Shown here: piece by piece, positions 1 to 5,933 of the stretch
Layout: the number at the start of each line of letters is the position of its first letter
Numbering within the stretch: the stretch's first letter is position 1
Source of the DNA: Burkholderiaceae bacterium
GTDB lineage: Bacteria; Pseudomonadota; Gammaproteobacteria; Burkholderiales; Burkholderiaceae
Direction of reading: 5' to 3'
Assembly (NCBI GenBank): GCA_025057735.1
Contig: JANWUU010000196.1
Coordinates: 1-5,933, forward strand
DNA: 5,933 nt
Position numbers and translations under genes: made by a program
The notes under the pieces: model-generated
The model's input: only the letters and a program-made list of their open reading frames with translations
The model's database searches: none
What the model was told of the DNA's origin: nothing

Positions 1-41
1 AAGCGTCAGCCAACGACAAGAAACCTTTCCGGGGGATTTCC

Positions 42-1160
42 ATGCGCATCGGAGTGCCGCGCGAGACGCGCGCGGGCGAGACGCGGGTCGCCGCCACCGC
101 CGAGACGGTCAAGAAGCTGGTCGCCGCCCGACACACTGTGATCGTGGAGTCCGGCGCCGGCATGGCCGCCGGGCAAACCGACGAAGCCTATCAGGCCGCC
201 GGCGCGCAAATCGGCGATGCTGCTGCGGCTTTCGGCTGCGAGATGGTGCTGAAGGTGCGCGCGCCGAGCGAGGCCGAGATCGCCCGCATGGCGCGCGGCG
301 CGGTGTTAATCGGCATGCTGGAGCCGTTCAACAGCGCCGGCGTGGCGGCGCTGAACGCCGCGGGGCTGACCGCCTTCGCGCTGGAGGCGATTCCGCGCAC
401 GACGCGCGCGCAGAGCATGGATGTCCTGTCCTCGCAGGCGAACATCGCCGGCTACAAGGCCGTGCTGCTGGCCGCAAATACCTACCCCCGCATCATGCCG
501 ATGCTGATGACCGCGGCCGGCACCCTGAAGGCGGCGCGCGTGGTGGTGCTGGGCGCCGGGGTGGCGGGGCTGCAGGCGATCGCCACCGCCAAGCGGCTGG
601 GTGCGGTGATCGAGGCCTCGGACGTGCGGCCGGCGGTCAAGGAGCAGGTGGAATCCTTGGGCGCCAAGTTCATCGACGTCCCCTACGAAACGGAGGAGGA
701 GCGCGAGATCGCGCAGGGGGTGGGCGGCTACGCGCGGCCCATGCCGGAGAGCTGGATGAAGCGGCAGGCGGCAGAAGTCGCCAAACGCATTGCCGCCGCC
801 GACATCGTGATCACGACCGCGCTCATTCCGGGCCGCAAGGCGCCGGTGCTCGTCACCGAAGACATGGTGCGGTCGATGAAGCCCGGTTCGGTGATCCTGG
901 ACATGGCGGTCGAGCAGGGCGGCAACTGCGCGCTGTCGGAGCCCGGCAAGACGGTCACCAAATACGGCGTGCACATCATCGGCATCCCGAACCTGCCGGC
1001 CACCGTGCCGGCGGACGCCTCCGCGCTGTATGCGCGCAACGTCCTCGAATTTTTGAAGCTGCTGTTCGATAAAGAAGGCAAGTTCATGATCAACCGCGAA
1101 GACGACATCGTCGCCGCTTGCTTGCTGTGCACGGGCGGAGAACTTGTGCGCAAAGGCTGA
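42..1160 (+). CDS. pntAA: NAD(P)+ transhydrogenase, alpha subunit part 1 (NAD(H)-binding domain I)
   Basis: This 372-residue soluble protein is the peripheral, cytoplasmic domain I that binds NAD(H) and passes hydride to NADP+ held by PntB. It begins with the classic MRIGVPRET start. The RQD loop is at 119-130, where R119, Q124, D127 and S130 match the Rhodospirillum rubrum residues R127, Q132, D135 and S138. A Rossmann glycine motif GAGVAG lies at 171-176, with the ribose-binding acidic residue probably D194 in ASDVR. ITTALIPGRKAPVL (257-270) and SEPGK (299-303) are further family blocks. There is no membrane segment, as expected when the alpha subunit is split; the length is close to the R. 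rubrum protein. The ATG has a GGGGGA purine run five bases upstream (31-36). It is the first gene of the pnt cluster, and any promoter lies left of the window. The C-terminal tail carries C360 and C363 (CLLC), of unknown significance. Confidence 0.97.
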   Translation: MRIGVPRETRAGETRVAATAETVKKLVAARHTVIVESGAGMAAGQTDEAYQAAGAQIGDAAAAFGCEMVLKVRAPSEAEIARMARGAVLIGMLEPFNSAGVAALNAAGLTAFALEAIPRTTRAQSMDVLSSQANIAGYKAVLLAANTYPRIMPMLMTAAGTLKAARVVVLGAGVAGLQAIATAKRLGAVIEASDVRPAVKEQVESLGAKFIDVPYETEEEREIAQGVGGYARPMPESWMKRQAAEVAKRIAAADIVITTALIPGRKAPVLVTEDMVRSMKPGSVILDMAVEQGGNCALSEPGKTVTKYGVHIIGIPNLPATVPADASALYARNVLEFLKLLFDKEGKFMINREDDIVAACLLCTGGELVRKG

Positions 1161-1215
1161 CCGTGCCGCCCGCGGGTGACGCTGCCGGCGGGTGCCCAGA
1201 ACCCAGTGAGACGAA

Positions 1216-1237
1216 GCCCCGCAGGTCCGACCGGGGC
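1216..1237 (+). other. Small GC hairpin upstream of pntAB
   Basis: In the 97-base gap between pntAA and pntAB, GCCCCG (1216-1221) can pair with CGGGGC (1232-1237) around a 10-base loop. The structure ends seven bases before the GGAGA ribosome binding site of pntAB (1245-1249). No T run follows, so it is not an intrinsic terminator. It could modulate the relative amounts of PntAA and PntAB, but hairpins this size arise often by chance in GC-rich DNA. Confidence 0.25.
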
Positions 1238-1257
1238 CGCCAACGGAGAAACGCACC

Positions 1258-1575
1258 ATGGAAACCATCAGCCCGATCGTCTGGAACCTGATCGTGTTCG
1301 TGCTCGCCATCTATGTCGGCTATCACGTGGTCTGGAACGTCACGCCGGCGCTGCATACGCCGCTGATGAGCGTGACCAACGCCATTTCCGCGATCGTGAT
1401 CGTGGGCGCAATGCTGGCGGCCGCCCTCACCGAAACCGGCGTCGGCAAGGCGATGGGCGTGCTGGCGGTGGCGCTGGCGGCGGTCAACGTCTTCGGCGGC
1501 TTTTTGGTGACGCGCCGTATGCTGGAGATGTTCAAGAAAAAGGAGCCGCGCGCCGGCTCCGAGAAAAAACACTGA
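1258..1575 (+). CDS. pntAB: NAD(P)+ transhydrogenase, alpha subunit part 2 (membrane segment)
   Basis: This 105-residue inner-membrane protein supplies the alpha-side helices of the proton channel (domain II). Three hydrophobic stretches are visible at about 8-27, 38-57 and 65-84. Between the first two lies the family signature VTPALHTPLMSVTNAISAI (28-46). A charged Lys-rich tail (93-105) ends the protein. Three helices and about 100 residues are normal for the split form, which lacks the first alpha-subunit helix of the E. coli-type fused PntA. The ATG at 1258 is preceded by GGAGA eight bases upstream. It lies 97 bases after pntAA, in a different frame, and only 12 bases before pntB. That spacing supports one operon and one complex of PntAA, PntAB and PntB. 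Confidence 0.96.
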   Translation: METISPIVWNLIVFVLAIYVGYHVVWNVTPALHTPLMSVTNAISAIVIVGAMLAAALTETGVGKAMGVLAVALAAVNVFGGFLVTRRMLEMFKKKEPRAGSEKKH

Positions 1576-1587
1576 GTCGAGGCGGCC

Positions 1588-3012
1588 ATGAGCTTGAACG
1601 TCGTCGTCCTGCTGTATCTGGTCGCCTCGGTCTGCTTCATCCAGGCCTTGAAGGGCCTGTCGCACCCGACCACCTCGCGCGCCGGCAACGTGTTCGGTAT
1701 GGTGGGCATGGCGATCGCCATCGTCACGACCGTCGCGCTGATCCACAAGCTGGCGCCGCAGACGCTCGGCGTGGGCCTGGGCTGGATCCTGCTTGGCCTG
1801 CTGGCGGGCGGCGCGGTGGGCACCTACATCGCGCGCACGGTGGAGATGACCAAGATGCCGGAGATGGTCGCCTTCATGCACAGCATGGTGGGGCTGGCGG
1901 CGGTGTTCATCGCGATTGCGGCGGTGGCCGAGCCGTGGGCGTTCGGCATCGTCGAGAAGGGCGGACCCATCCCTCTTGGCAACCGGGTGGAGCTTTTCAT
2001 CGGCGCTTTCGTCGGCGCGATCACGTTCTCCGGTTCGGTGATCGCGTTCGGCAAGCTGTCCGGCAAATACAAGCTGCGCGTCTTCCGCAGTGCCCCGGTC
2101 GTGTTCTCCGGCCAGCATCTGCTGAACCTCGCGCTGGCGATCGCGATGGTGGTCTTCGGCCTGTGGTTCGTCGCCACCCAGAGCTGGACGCCCTTTCTGA
2201 TCATGCTGGCGATCGCCTTCGTGCTGGGCGTGCTGATCATCATCCCGATCGGCGGCGCCGACATGCCGGTGGTGGTGTCGATGCTGAACAGCTATTCCGG
2301 CTGGGCCGCCGCCGGCATCGGCTTTTCGCTGAACAACGCGATGCTGATCATCGCCGGCTCGCTGGTCGGCTCCTCGGGCGCGATCCTGTCCTACATCATG
2401 TGCAAGGCGATGAACCGGTCGTTCTTCAACGTGATCTTGGGCGGCTTCGGCGGCGAGGGCGCCACCGCCGCGGCGGCTCAGCCGCAGCGGCCGGTGAAGA
2501 GCGGCTCGCCAGATGATGCGGCGTTCCTGCTCGCCAATGCGGAGAGCGTGATCATCGTGCCCGGTTACGGGCTGGCGGTGGCGCGCGCGCAGCACCCGCT
2601 CAAAGAGTTGGCGGACAAGCTAATCGAGCGCGGCATCCGCGTGCGCTACGCGATCCATCCGGTGGCCGGCCGCATGCCCGGTCACATGAACGTGCTGCTC
2701 GCCGAGGCCGAGGTGCCGTACGACCAGGTCTTCGAGATGGAGGACATCAATCCGGATTTCGCCGATACCGACGTGGTGCTGGTGCTGGGCGCCAATGACG
2801 TCGTCAACCCGGCCGCCAAGGATCCGAAATCGCCGATCGCCGGCATGCCGATTCTGGAGGCCTACAAGGCGCGGCAGATCATCGTCAACAAGCGCTCGAT
2901 GGCGGCCGGCTACGCCGGCCTGGACAACGAGCTCTTTTACATGGACAAGACCATGATGGTGTTTGGCGACGCCAAGAAGGTGGTCGAAGACATCGTCAAG
3001 GCGCTCAACTGA
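1588..3012 (+). CDS. pntB: NAD(P)+ transhydrogenase, beta subunit
   Basis: This 474-residue inner-membrane protein carries the rest of the proton channel and the NADP(H)-binding domain III. About nine hydrophobic segments can be read between residues 5 and 270. H98 (MHSMVGLAAV) matches the E. coli proton-pathway residue betaHis91. D225 and N234 in GADMPVVVSMLNSYSGW match betaAsp213 and betaAsn222. A linker rich in Ala, Pro and Gln (about 292-312) leads to domain III. There I see the nucleotide-binding loop PGYGLAVARAQHPL (325-338), GRMPGHMNVLLAEA (361-374), GANDVVNPAA (401-410, D404 matching E. coli betaAsp392) and NKRSMAAGYAG (434-444, K435 matching betaLys424). Length and order are complete. 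A GAGG site (1579-1582) sits five bases before the ATG. With pntAA and pntAB it should form a functional proton-coupled transhydrogenase that makes NADPH from NADH. Confidence 0.97.
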   Translation: MSLNVVVLLYLVASVCFIQALKGLSHPTTSRAGNVFGMVGMAIAIVTTVALIHKLAPQTLGVGLGWILLGLLAGGAVGTYIARTVEMTKMPEMVAFMHSMVGLAAVFIAIAAVAEPWAFGIVEKGGPIPLGNRVELFIGAFVGAITFSGSVIAFGKLSGKYKLRVFRSAPVVFSGQHLLNLALAIAMVVFGLWFVATQSWTPFLIMLAIAFVLGVLIIIPIGGADMPVVVSMLNSYSGWAAAGIGFSLNNAMLIIAGSLVGSSGAILSYIMCKAMNRSFFNVILGGFGGEGATAAAAQPQRPVKSGSPDDAAFLLANAESVIIVPGYGLAVARAQHPLKELADKLIERGIRVRYAIHPVAGRMPGHMNVLLAEAEVPYDQVFEMEDINPDFADTDVVLVLGANDVVNPAAKDPKSPIAGMPILEAYKARQIIVNKRSMAAGYAGLDNELFYMDKTMMVFGDAKKVVEDIVKALN

Positions 3013-3047
3013 CGACTCCTGCGCAGGCAGTGGCTGTTGCGCGCCCT

Positions 3048-3074
3048 GCCGGCAACCCACAGGGAGTTGCCGGC
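3048..3074. repeat. Perfect 9-bp inverted repeat after pntB
   Basis: GCCGGCAAC (3048-3056) and GTTGCCGGC (3066-3074) are exact reverse complements around a 9-base loop. They lie 36 bases after the pntB stop, in the 158-base gap before pncA. The RNA would form a stable hairpin that could mark the 3' end of pnt mRNA. No T run follows (the next bases are C and G rich), so a standard intrinsic terminator is not supported. I see no second copy in the window and no convincing sigma70 promoter in the rest of the gap. Confidence 0.5.
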
Positions 3075-3160
3075 CTGCCCCGGCTGGCGGCGCCGCGACG
3101 TACGATTTGACCACGGCCTTGCCGTGAACGAGCAAAATCTTGGTCGTCTGTTTCGTGGCA

Positions 3161-3168
3161 AGAGGAGG
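3161..3168 (+). promoter_or_regulatory. Strong ribosome binding site of pncA
   Basis: AGAGGAGG ends two bases before the pncA ATG. The match to the 16S anti-Shine-Dalgarno sequence is the best in this window, but its 3' end sits unusually close to the start. Pairing through the upstream AAGAGG part (3160-3165) would give a more usual five-base spacing. It supports ATG 3171. No other ATG, GTG or TTG lies in frame between the TGA at 3108-3110 and 3171. Confidence 0.65.
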
Positions 3169-3170
3169 CG

Positions 3171-3788
3171 ATGCAAACAGCCGATGTGCTGCTGGTCATC
3201 GACGTACAAAACGATTTCCTGCCTGGCGGGGCGCTGGGGGTGCCGCGCGGCGATGAGGTGGTGCCGGTCATCAACGCGCTCGCGTCGCGTTTCGCCAACG
3301 TGATCTTGACGCAGGACTGGCATACGCCGGGCCATGTGTCGTTCGCTTCCGCGCATCCGGGGCGCCAGCCGTTTGAGATCATCGAACTGCCTTACGGACA
3401 ACAAATCCTGTGGCCCGATCACTGTATCATGGGGACACGCGGCGCCGATTTCGCTGCAGGGCTGGCAATTCCGCACGCACAAGCGGTCGTGCGCAAGGGC
3501 TACCACGCGCACACCGACAGCTACTCGGCGTTTCTGGAGGCGGACCGCAAGACCCCGACCGGGCTGGCGGGGCTGCTGCGTGAACGCGGTATCACGCGTG
3601 TGTACTGCTGCGGGCTGGCGACTGACTTCTGTGTCGCCTGGAGCGCGCTCGATGCGCGCGCCGCCGGCTTCGAGACCTACGTCATCGAGGATGCTTGCCG
3701 CGCGATCGACACCGGCGGTTCGCTCGCGCAGGCGCGGCAGCAGCTTGCTGACGCGGGCGTACAACTGATCTACAGCGGCGCGCTGTGA
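3171..3788 (+). CDS. pncA: Nicotinamidase (possibly also pyrazinamidase)
   Basis: This 205-residue cytoplasmic enzyme of the isochorismatase-like fold hydrolyses nicotinamide to nicotinate and ammonia, the first step of NAD+ salvage by the Preiss-Handler route. The catalytic triad is visible: D11 in VIDVQNDF, K109 in VVRKGYHAHTDSYSAF, and the nucleophile C154 in GLATDFCV. Probable metal ligands are D49 and H51 in TQDWH and H84 in LWPDHC. The order and spacing match the E. coli and mycobacterial PncA family, and the length is usual for it. Strong RBS and start choice are described at 3161-3168. It opens a second gene group 158 bases after pntB, and its TGA overlaps the GTG of the next gene by four bases. 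The pyridine-nucleotide theme is shared with the pnt genes. I infer nicotinamide as substrate from the conserved WPDHC and RKG blocks; a related amidohydrolase is less likely. Confidence 0.95.
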   Translation: MQTADVLLVIDVQNDFLPGGALGVPRGDEVVPVINALASRFANVILTQDWHTPGHVSFASAHPGRQPFEIIELPYGQQILWPDHCIMGTRGADFAAGLAIPHAQAVVRKGYHAHTDSYSAFLEADRKTPTGLAGLLRERGITRVYCCGLATDFCVAWSALDARAAGFETYVIEDACRAIDTGGSLAQARQQLADAGVQLIYSGAL

Positions 3789-5098
3789 GTGAGCTGACGG
3801 TGCAGCTGCCGCCGGAGCATCCGCTGCGCCGGCGGCTGGCGAACGAAGTCCATGCGCGGCCACCGGTGGCGGTGGCGGTGCCGGGTGTGGCTAGCGCGGT
3901 GGCGCTGCTGCACGACGCGCGGGACGATCCGCTGGCGCCGCTGCGCGAACTGGCGCGTCTGCACGGTACAGAGATTGCGCCGCCGGAGCATCCGCACCTG
4001 ATCCTGGAGCTGCCTGACCTGCGCGTAAAGTGGGAGCGACACACCGAGTTTACGAGCTATCTCTTCGTGCGGCCGCTGCCATCGATGCGGCTGGCGGATT
4101 TAGACGCACTGCCGAGCGCGTTTTCCGCGCTGCCGCCGCAATGGCTCGCCGCGCTGCCCGGTCAGACGATGGCGGCAATCGACGTGACGCTGTTGCCGGC
4201 TAGCGACGAGACGGTTGATGACGTCGCGCGGCTTTTTTCTGGAGCCACGCTGGTTGGCAGCCGCGTCGCCGACGGCATGGCGCGCGTCTTCACCGACTTC
4301 TTGCTGACGCCGGACGGCCGCAGCCGCTGGGTCGTGCTGGACGCAGGTCTGACGCGCGGGCAGCAGGCGCGCGTCACGCAGCGGCTGATCGACATCGCTG
4401 TCTACCGCGTGATGGCGATGCTGGCGTTTCCAATCGCGCGCGAGCTTGCGGCACGGCTGACAGCAACCGAGGCACGCCTGGCGGCGATTACCGCGCGCAG
4501 CGCCGATCTGGCCAGCCAGCCGCTGCCGGAGGCGATGCGCCAAGAGCGCAGCCTTTTTGACGAACTGACGCAACTTGCGGCCGAGTGCGAAAAAGCGGTG
4601 GCGGCCACCGCATTCCGGTTCTCCGCCGCGCAGGCCTACTGGGACCTCGTCAACAACCGCGTGGCCGAACTGCGCGAAGCGCGCGGCGGCGGGCTGCCCA
4701 CCGTCGGCGAATTCCTTGCGCGGCGGCTGGCTCCGGCGATGGCCACGGTGGCCGCTACCGCCCGGCGCCAGGCGGAGCTGTCGGCGCGTGTGGCGCGCGC
4801 GGCCAACCTGCTGCGTACGCGGGTGGATCTCGCACGCGAGGAGCAAAATCAGCGCCTGCTGGCCGCGATGGAGCGGCGCGGCAAGCTGTCGCTGCGGCTA
4901 CAGCAGACGGTGGAGGGGTTGTCGGTGGCCGCGCTCACCTACTACGCGGTCGGCTTGCTTGGCTACGTGGTTAAGCCATTGCACCAGATCTGGCCCGGGC
5001 TGCAGGCCGAGTGGTTCATGGCGGCGGCGGTGCCGCTGCTGGCGTTGACGATCTGGCGCGGCGTGCATCGCATCCGCCGCGAGTGGATGCGCGATTGA
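3785..5098 (+). CDS. DUF3422 family membrane-anchored protein of unknown function
   Basis: I recognise this 437-residue protein as DUF3422, a bacterial family with no assigned function. The N-terminal half is soluble and holds family blocks such as HPLRRRLANEVHARPP (12-27) and KWERHTEFTSYLF (82-94). Residues about 215-375 are Ala, Arg, Glu and Leu rich, probably long helices or coiled coil, including TRVDLAREEQNQRLLAAMER (345-364). Two hydrophobic segments close the protein (about 377-395 and 408-424) with a basic tail, so it is probably an inner-membrane protein with its main part in the cytoplasm. No catalytic motif or signal peptide is evident. The GTG start is in the tetranucleotide GTGA shared with the pncA stop, no clear RBS precedes it, and the family N-terminus begins right there; translation is probably coupled to pncA. 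Length appears complete. Confidence 0.88.
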   Translation: MSELTVQLPPEHPLRRRLANEVHARPPVAVAVPGVASAVALLHDARDDPLAPLRELARLHGTEIAPPEHPHLILELPDLRVKWERHTEFTSYLFVRPLPSMRLADLDALPSAFSALPPQWLAALPGQTMAAIDVTLLPASDETVDDVARLFSGATLVGSRVADGMARVFTDFLLTPDGRSRWVVLDAGLTRGQQARVTQRLIDIAVYRVMAMLAFPIARELAARLTATEARLAAITARSADLASQPLPEAMRQERSLFDELTQLAAECEKAVAATAFRFSAAQAYWDLVNNRVAELREARGGGLPTVGEFLARRLAPAMATVAATARRQAELSARVARAANLLRTRVDLAREEQNQRLLAAMERRGKLSLRLQQTVEGLSVAALTYYAVGLLGYVVKPLHQIWPGLQAEWFMAAAVPLLALTIWRGVHRIRREWMRD

Positions 5099-5158
5099 CC
5101 GGCTAGGCGGCGGCTTTTCTGCGTTTGCGCCGGCGGCGGGGGCGGCAACATCGCCGAC

Positions 5159-5512
5159 ATGGCCGAGGCGGACTTCGAGTCGATCCACAATTACTATGAG
5201 CGCGCCGTTTTTGAGGAGGTGCTGGCGCAGGCCGCCACGCGCCGCGTCGAGCGGCATCTGCTAGCGGACATCGCCTGCGTGGCGCTTAACCAACTGCCGC
5301 CGCGTTACATCCGGCACGACGTCGACTTCAACTTCTATCTGACCGCGCAGGAGCGCGAACAGAACGCGCAAATGGTGCGTGAGGCCGTCGCCTATGCGTT
5401 CGATTTCGTCGTCGCCCGCGCCCGTATGAAACTGCCGCGCAACGGGCCACAGACGGCCGCTATCACGCGGGTGGCGCGGCGGCTGGTGGCGCGGCAGCGC
5501 GGCGCCCGCTAG
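5159..5512 (+). CDS. ComFB family protein (late competence / possible cyclic-dinucleotide receptor)
   Basis: This 117-residue protein matches the ComFB family by its N-terminal IHNYYERAVFEEV (9-21) and the block DIACVALNQLPPRYIRHDVD (37-56), followed by NFYL (58-61). In Bacillus subtilis comFB is the middle gene of the comF competence operon, but its role there is unclear. ComFB domains have been reported as cyclic-dinucleotide (c-di-GMP type) receptors in other bacteria. Only one cysteine (C40) is present, so a four-cysteine zinc site as described for the Bacillus protein, to my recollection, is not possible here. The tail after residue 90 is Arg rich. There is no signal peptide or membrane segment. 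ATG 5159 is the only ATG, GTG or TTG in frame after the DUF3422 stop, but no good Shine-Dalgarno precedes it, only a run of GGC. It lies 60 bases after DUF3422 and is probably co-transcribed with it. Family is likely, function is inference. Confidence 0.85.
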   Translation: MAEADFESIHNYYERAVFEEVLAQAATRRVERHLLADIACVALNQLPPRYIRHDVDFNFYLTAQEREQNAQMVREAVAYAFDFVVARARMKLPRNGPQTAAITRVARRLVARQRGAR

Positions 5513-5550
5513 GGCGCTGCTGGGAAAGATACTGCGCGCGGCGGCGGTGT

Positions 5551-5574
5551 CCTGCGGCACGCGCAGGTCTTTGT
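5551..5574 (+). terminator. Candidate weak intrinsic terminator of the pncA group
   Basis: CCTGCG (5551-5556) and CGCAGG (5562-5567) form a 6-bp GC stem with a 5-base loop, followed by TCTTTGT (5568-5574) with five T in seven bases. It starts 38 bases after the ComFB stop and points the right way for the + strand genes. The stem is short and the T run interrupted, so termination may be partial or may need other factors. Confidence 0.45.
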
Positions 5575-5581
5575 CAGCTCG

Positions 5582-5607
5582 TCGCAGCGGCTCGTCGCGC
5601 GCTGCGA
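5582..5607. repeat. 8-bp inverted repeat in the convergent gap, overlapping a short direct repeat
   Basis: TCGCAGCG (5582-5589) and CGCTGCGA (5600-5607) are exact reverse complements around a 10-base loop. The 9-mer GCTCGTCGC also occurs twice, at 5577-5585 and 5590-5598, a 13-base period. Neither strand shows a T run beside the stem, so it is not a standard intrinsic terminator for glcF. It could still protect or end the converging transcripts. Confidence 0.4.
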
Positions 5608-5639
5608 GGTGCCAGCGTCTGCTGAGCCGCGCCTGATGG

Positions 5640-5933
5640 CTAGCGAGCGGTTGCCGAATTTCCGGGGCAGTCACGCAGCTGCGCGTCGACCCATTCGATC
5701 CAGTGCCGCACCGGCGTGTCGGTGCCGCTTTGCAGGTGCGCGATGCAGCCGACGTTGGCTGACAGGATCAGCTGCGGCCGCGGCGCCTGCAGGTGCGCGA
5801 GCTTGCGGTCGCGCAGCCGCGTGGCCAGCTCCGGCTGCAGCACCGAGTAGGTGCCGGCGGAGCCGCAGCACAGATGGCTCTCCGCGAAGGGCAGAACCTC
5901 GGCGCCCAGCGCCGCCAGCAGCGCCTCCACCGC
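5640..5933 (-). CDS. glcF: Glycolate oxidase iron-sulfur subunit, C-terminal end (partial)
   Basis: This is the last 97 codons and TAG stop of glcF, read leftward from the window edge; the 5' part, with the N-terminal ferredoxin-like iron-sulfur clusters, lies outside. The fragment holds the second CCG (cysteine-rich) domain. It reads FAESHLCCGSAGTYSVLQPE, then LRDRKLAHL, then ILSANVGCIAHLQSGTDTPV and RHWIEWVD. These blocks align well with E. coli GlcF (HLCCGSAGTY, ANIGC, VRHWIE). GlcF works with the flavin subunits GlcD and GlcE to oxidise glycolate to glyoxylate at the inner membrane. It converges on the pncA group across a 127-base gap, so it is a separate transcript. A GTG at 5928-5930 is an internal valine, not the start. 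The GlcD-type partner would be expected beyond the right edge. Confidence 0.95.
   Translation of the reverse strand, partial: AVEALLAALGAEVLPFAESHLCCGSAGTYSVLQPELATRLRDRKLAHLQAPRPQLILSANVGCIAHLQSGTDTPVRHWIEWVDAQLRDCPGNSATAR

Noticed and set aside
306..1310. 334-codon open frame on the - strand across pntAA
   Set aside because: It is antisense to a well-supported gene and has a His/Arg-rich, motif-free product, so it is a shadow frame.
1176..2516. 446-codon open frame on the + strand overlapping pntAB and pntB
   Set aside because: It overlaps two recognised genes in another frame and its product is rich in Arg, Gly and His without any family motif.
1090..2595. 501-codon open frame on the - strand across pntAB and pntB
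   Set aside because: It lies antisense to pnt genes with clear family motifs, and its product is dominated by His, Arg, Asp and Gln, typical of the reverse frame of GC-rich coding DNA.
3107..3138. Possible sigma70 promoter for pncA (TTGACC with CAAAAT)
   Set aside because: The spacer is 20 bases and the -10 matches only four of six positions, so I do not call it.
2937..3863. 308-codon open frame on the - strand across the pntB-pncA gap and pncA
   Set aside because: It is antisense to pncA, which has its full catalytic triad, and has no recognisable domain.
4100..4846. 248-codon open frame on the - strand within the DUF3422 gene
   Set aside because: It is low-complexity Arg/Gln/His rich and fully inside a recognised gene on the other strand.
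5099..5133. CCGGC/GCCGG pairing after the DUF3422 stop as a terminator
   Set aside because: The arms are only five bases, the loop is 25 bases, and no T run follows; it is not distinguishable from GC-rich background.

Overview
This is an ordinary, compact, GC-rich chromosomal window, roughly two thirds G+C by eye. It looks like a proteobacterium, most likely a betaproteobacterium. The three-gene form of the proton-translocating transhydrogenase, a DUF3422 protein, a small ComFB-type protein and a glycolate oxidase GlcF end are a combination I associate with that group. This assignment is inference from gene content, not a phylogenetic result. I see no mobile element, CRISPR array, tRNA, rRNA or sign of recent transfer.

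Layout. Positions 42-3012 hold pntAA, pntAB and pntB on the + strand, encoding a complete NAD(P)+ transhydrogenase split into three polypeptides. The nucleotide-binding and proton-channel residues I could check are intact. A 158-base gap with a perfect 9-bp inverted repeat follows. Positions 3171-5512 hold a second + strand group. It starts with pncA (nicotinamidase), whose stop codon overlaps the start of a DUF3422 membrane protein gene. A free-standing ComFB-family gene follows 60 bases later in the same reading frame. After a 127-base convergent gap with two hairpins, one resembling a weak intrinsic terminator, the 3' end of glcF enters on the - strand and runs off the right edge.

How the genes fit together. 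PntAA/AB/B use the proton gradient to move hydride from NADH to NADP+. PncA recycles nicotinamide released by NAD+ breakdown into nicotinate for NAD+ synthesis. The left two thirds is therefore a pyridine-nucleotide neighbourhood, and the DUF3422 protein, probably translationally coupled to pncA, is its uncharacterised member. ComFB proteins are linked to cyclic-dinucleotide sensing in other bacteria. GlcF belongs to glycolate oxidation and is probably a separate transcription unit.

I found no clearly new system. The points most worth a second look are the pncA-DUF3422 coupling, the ComFB protein with no visible partner and no clear ribosome binding site, and the hairpins between genes.
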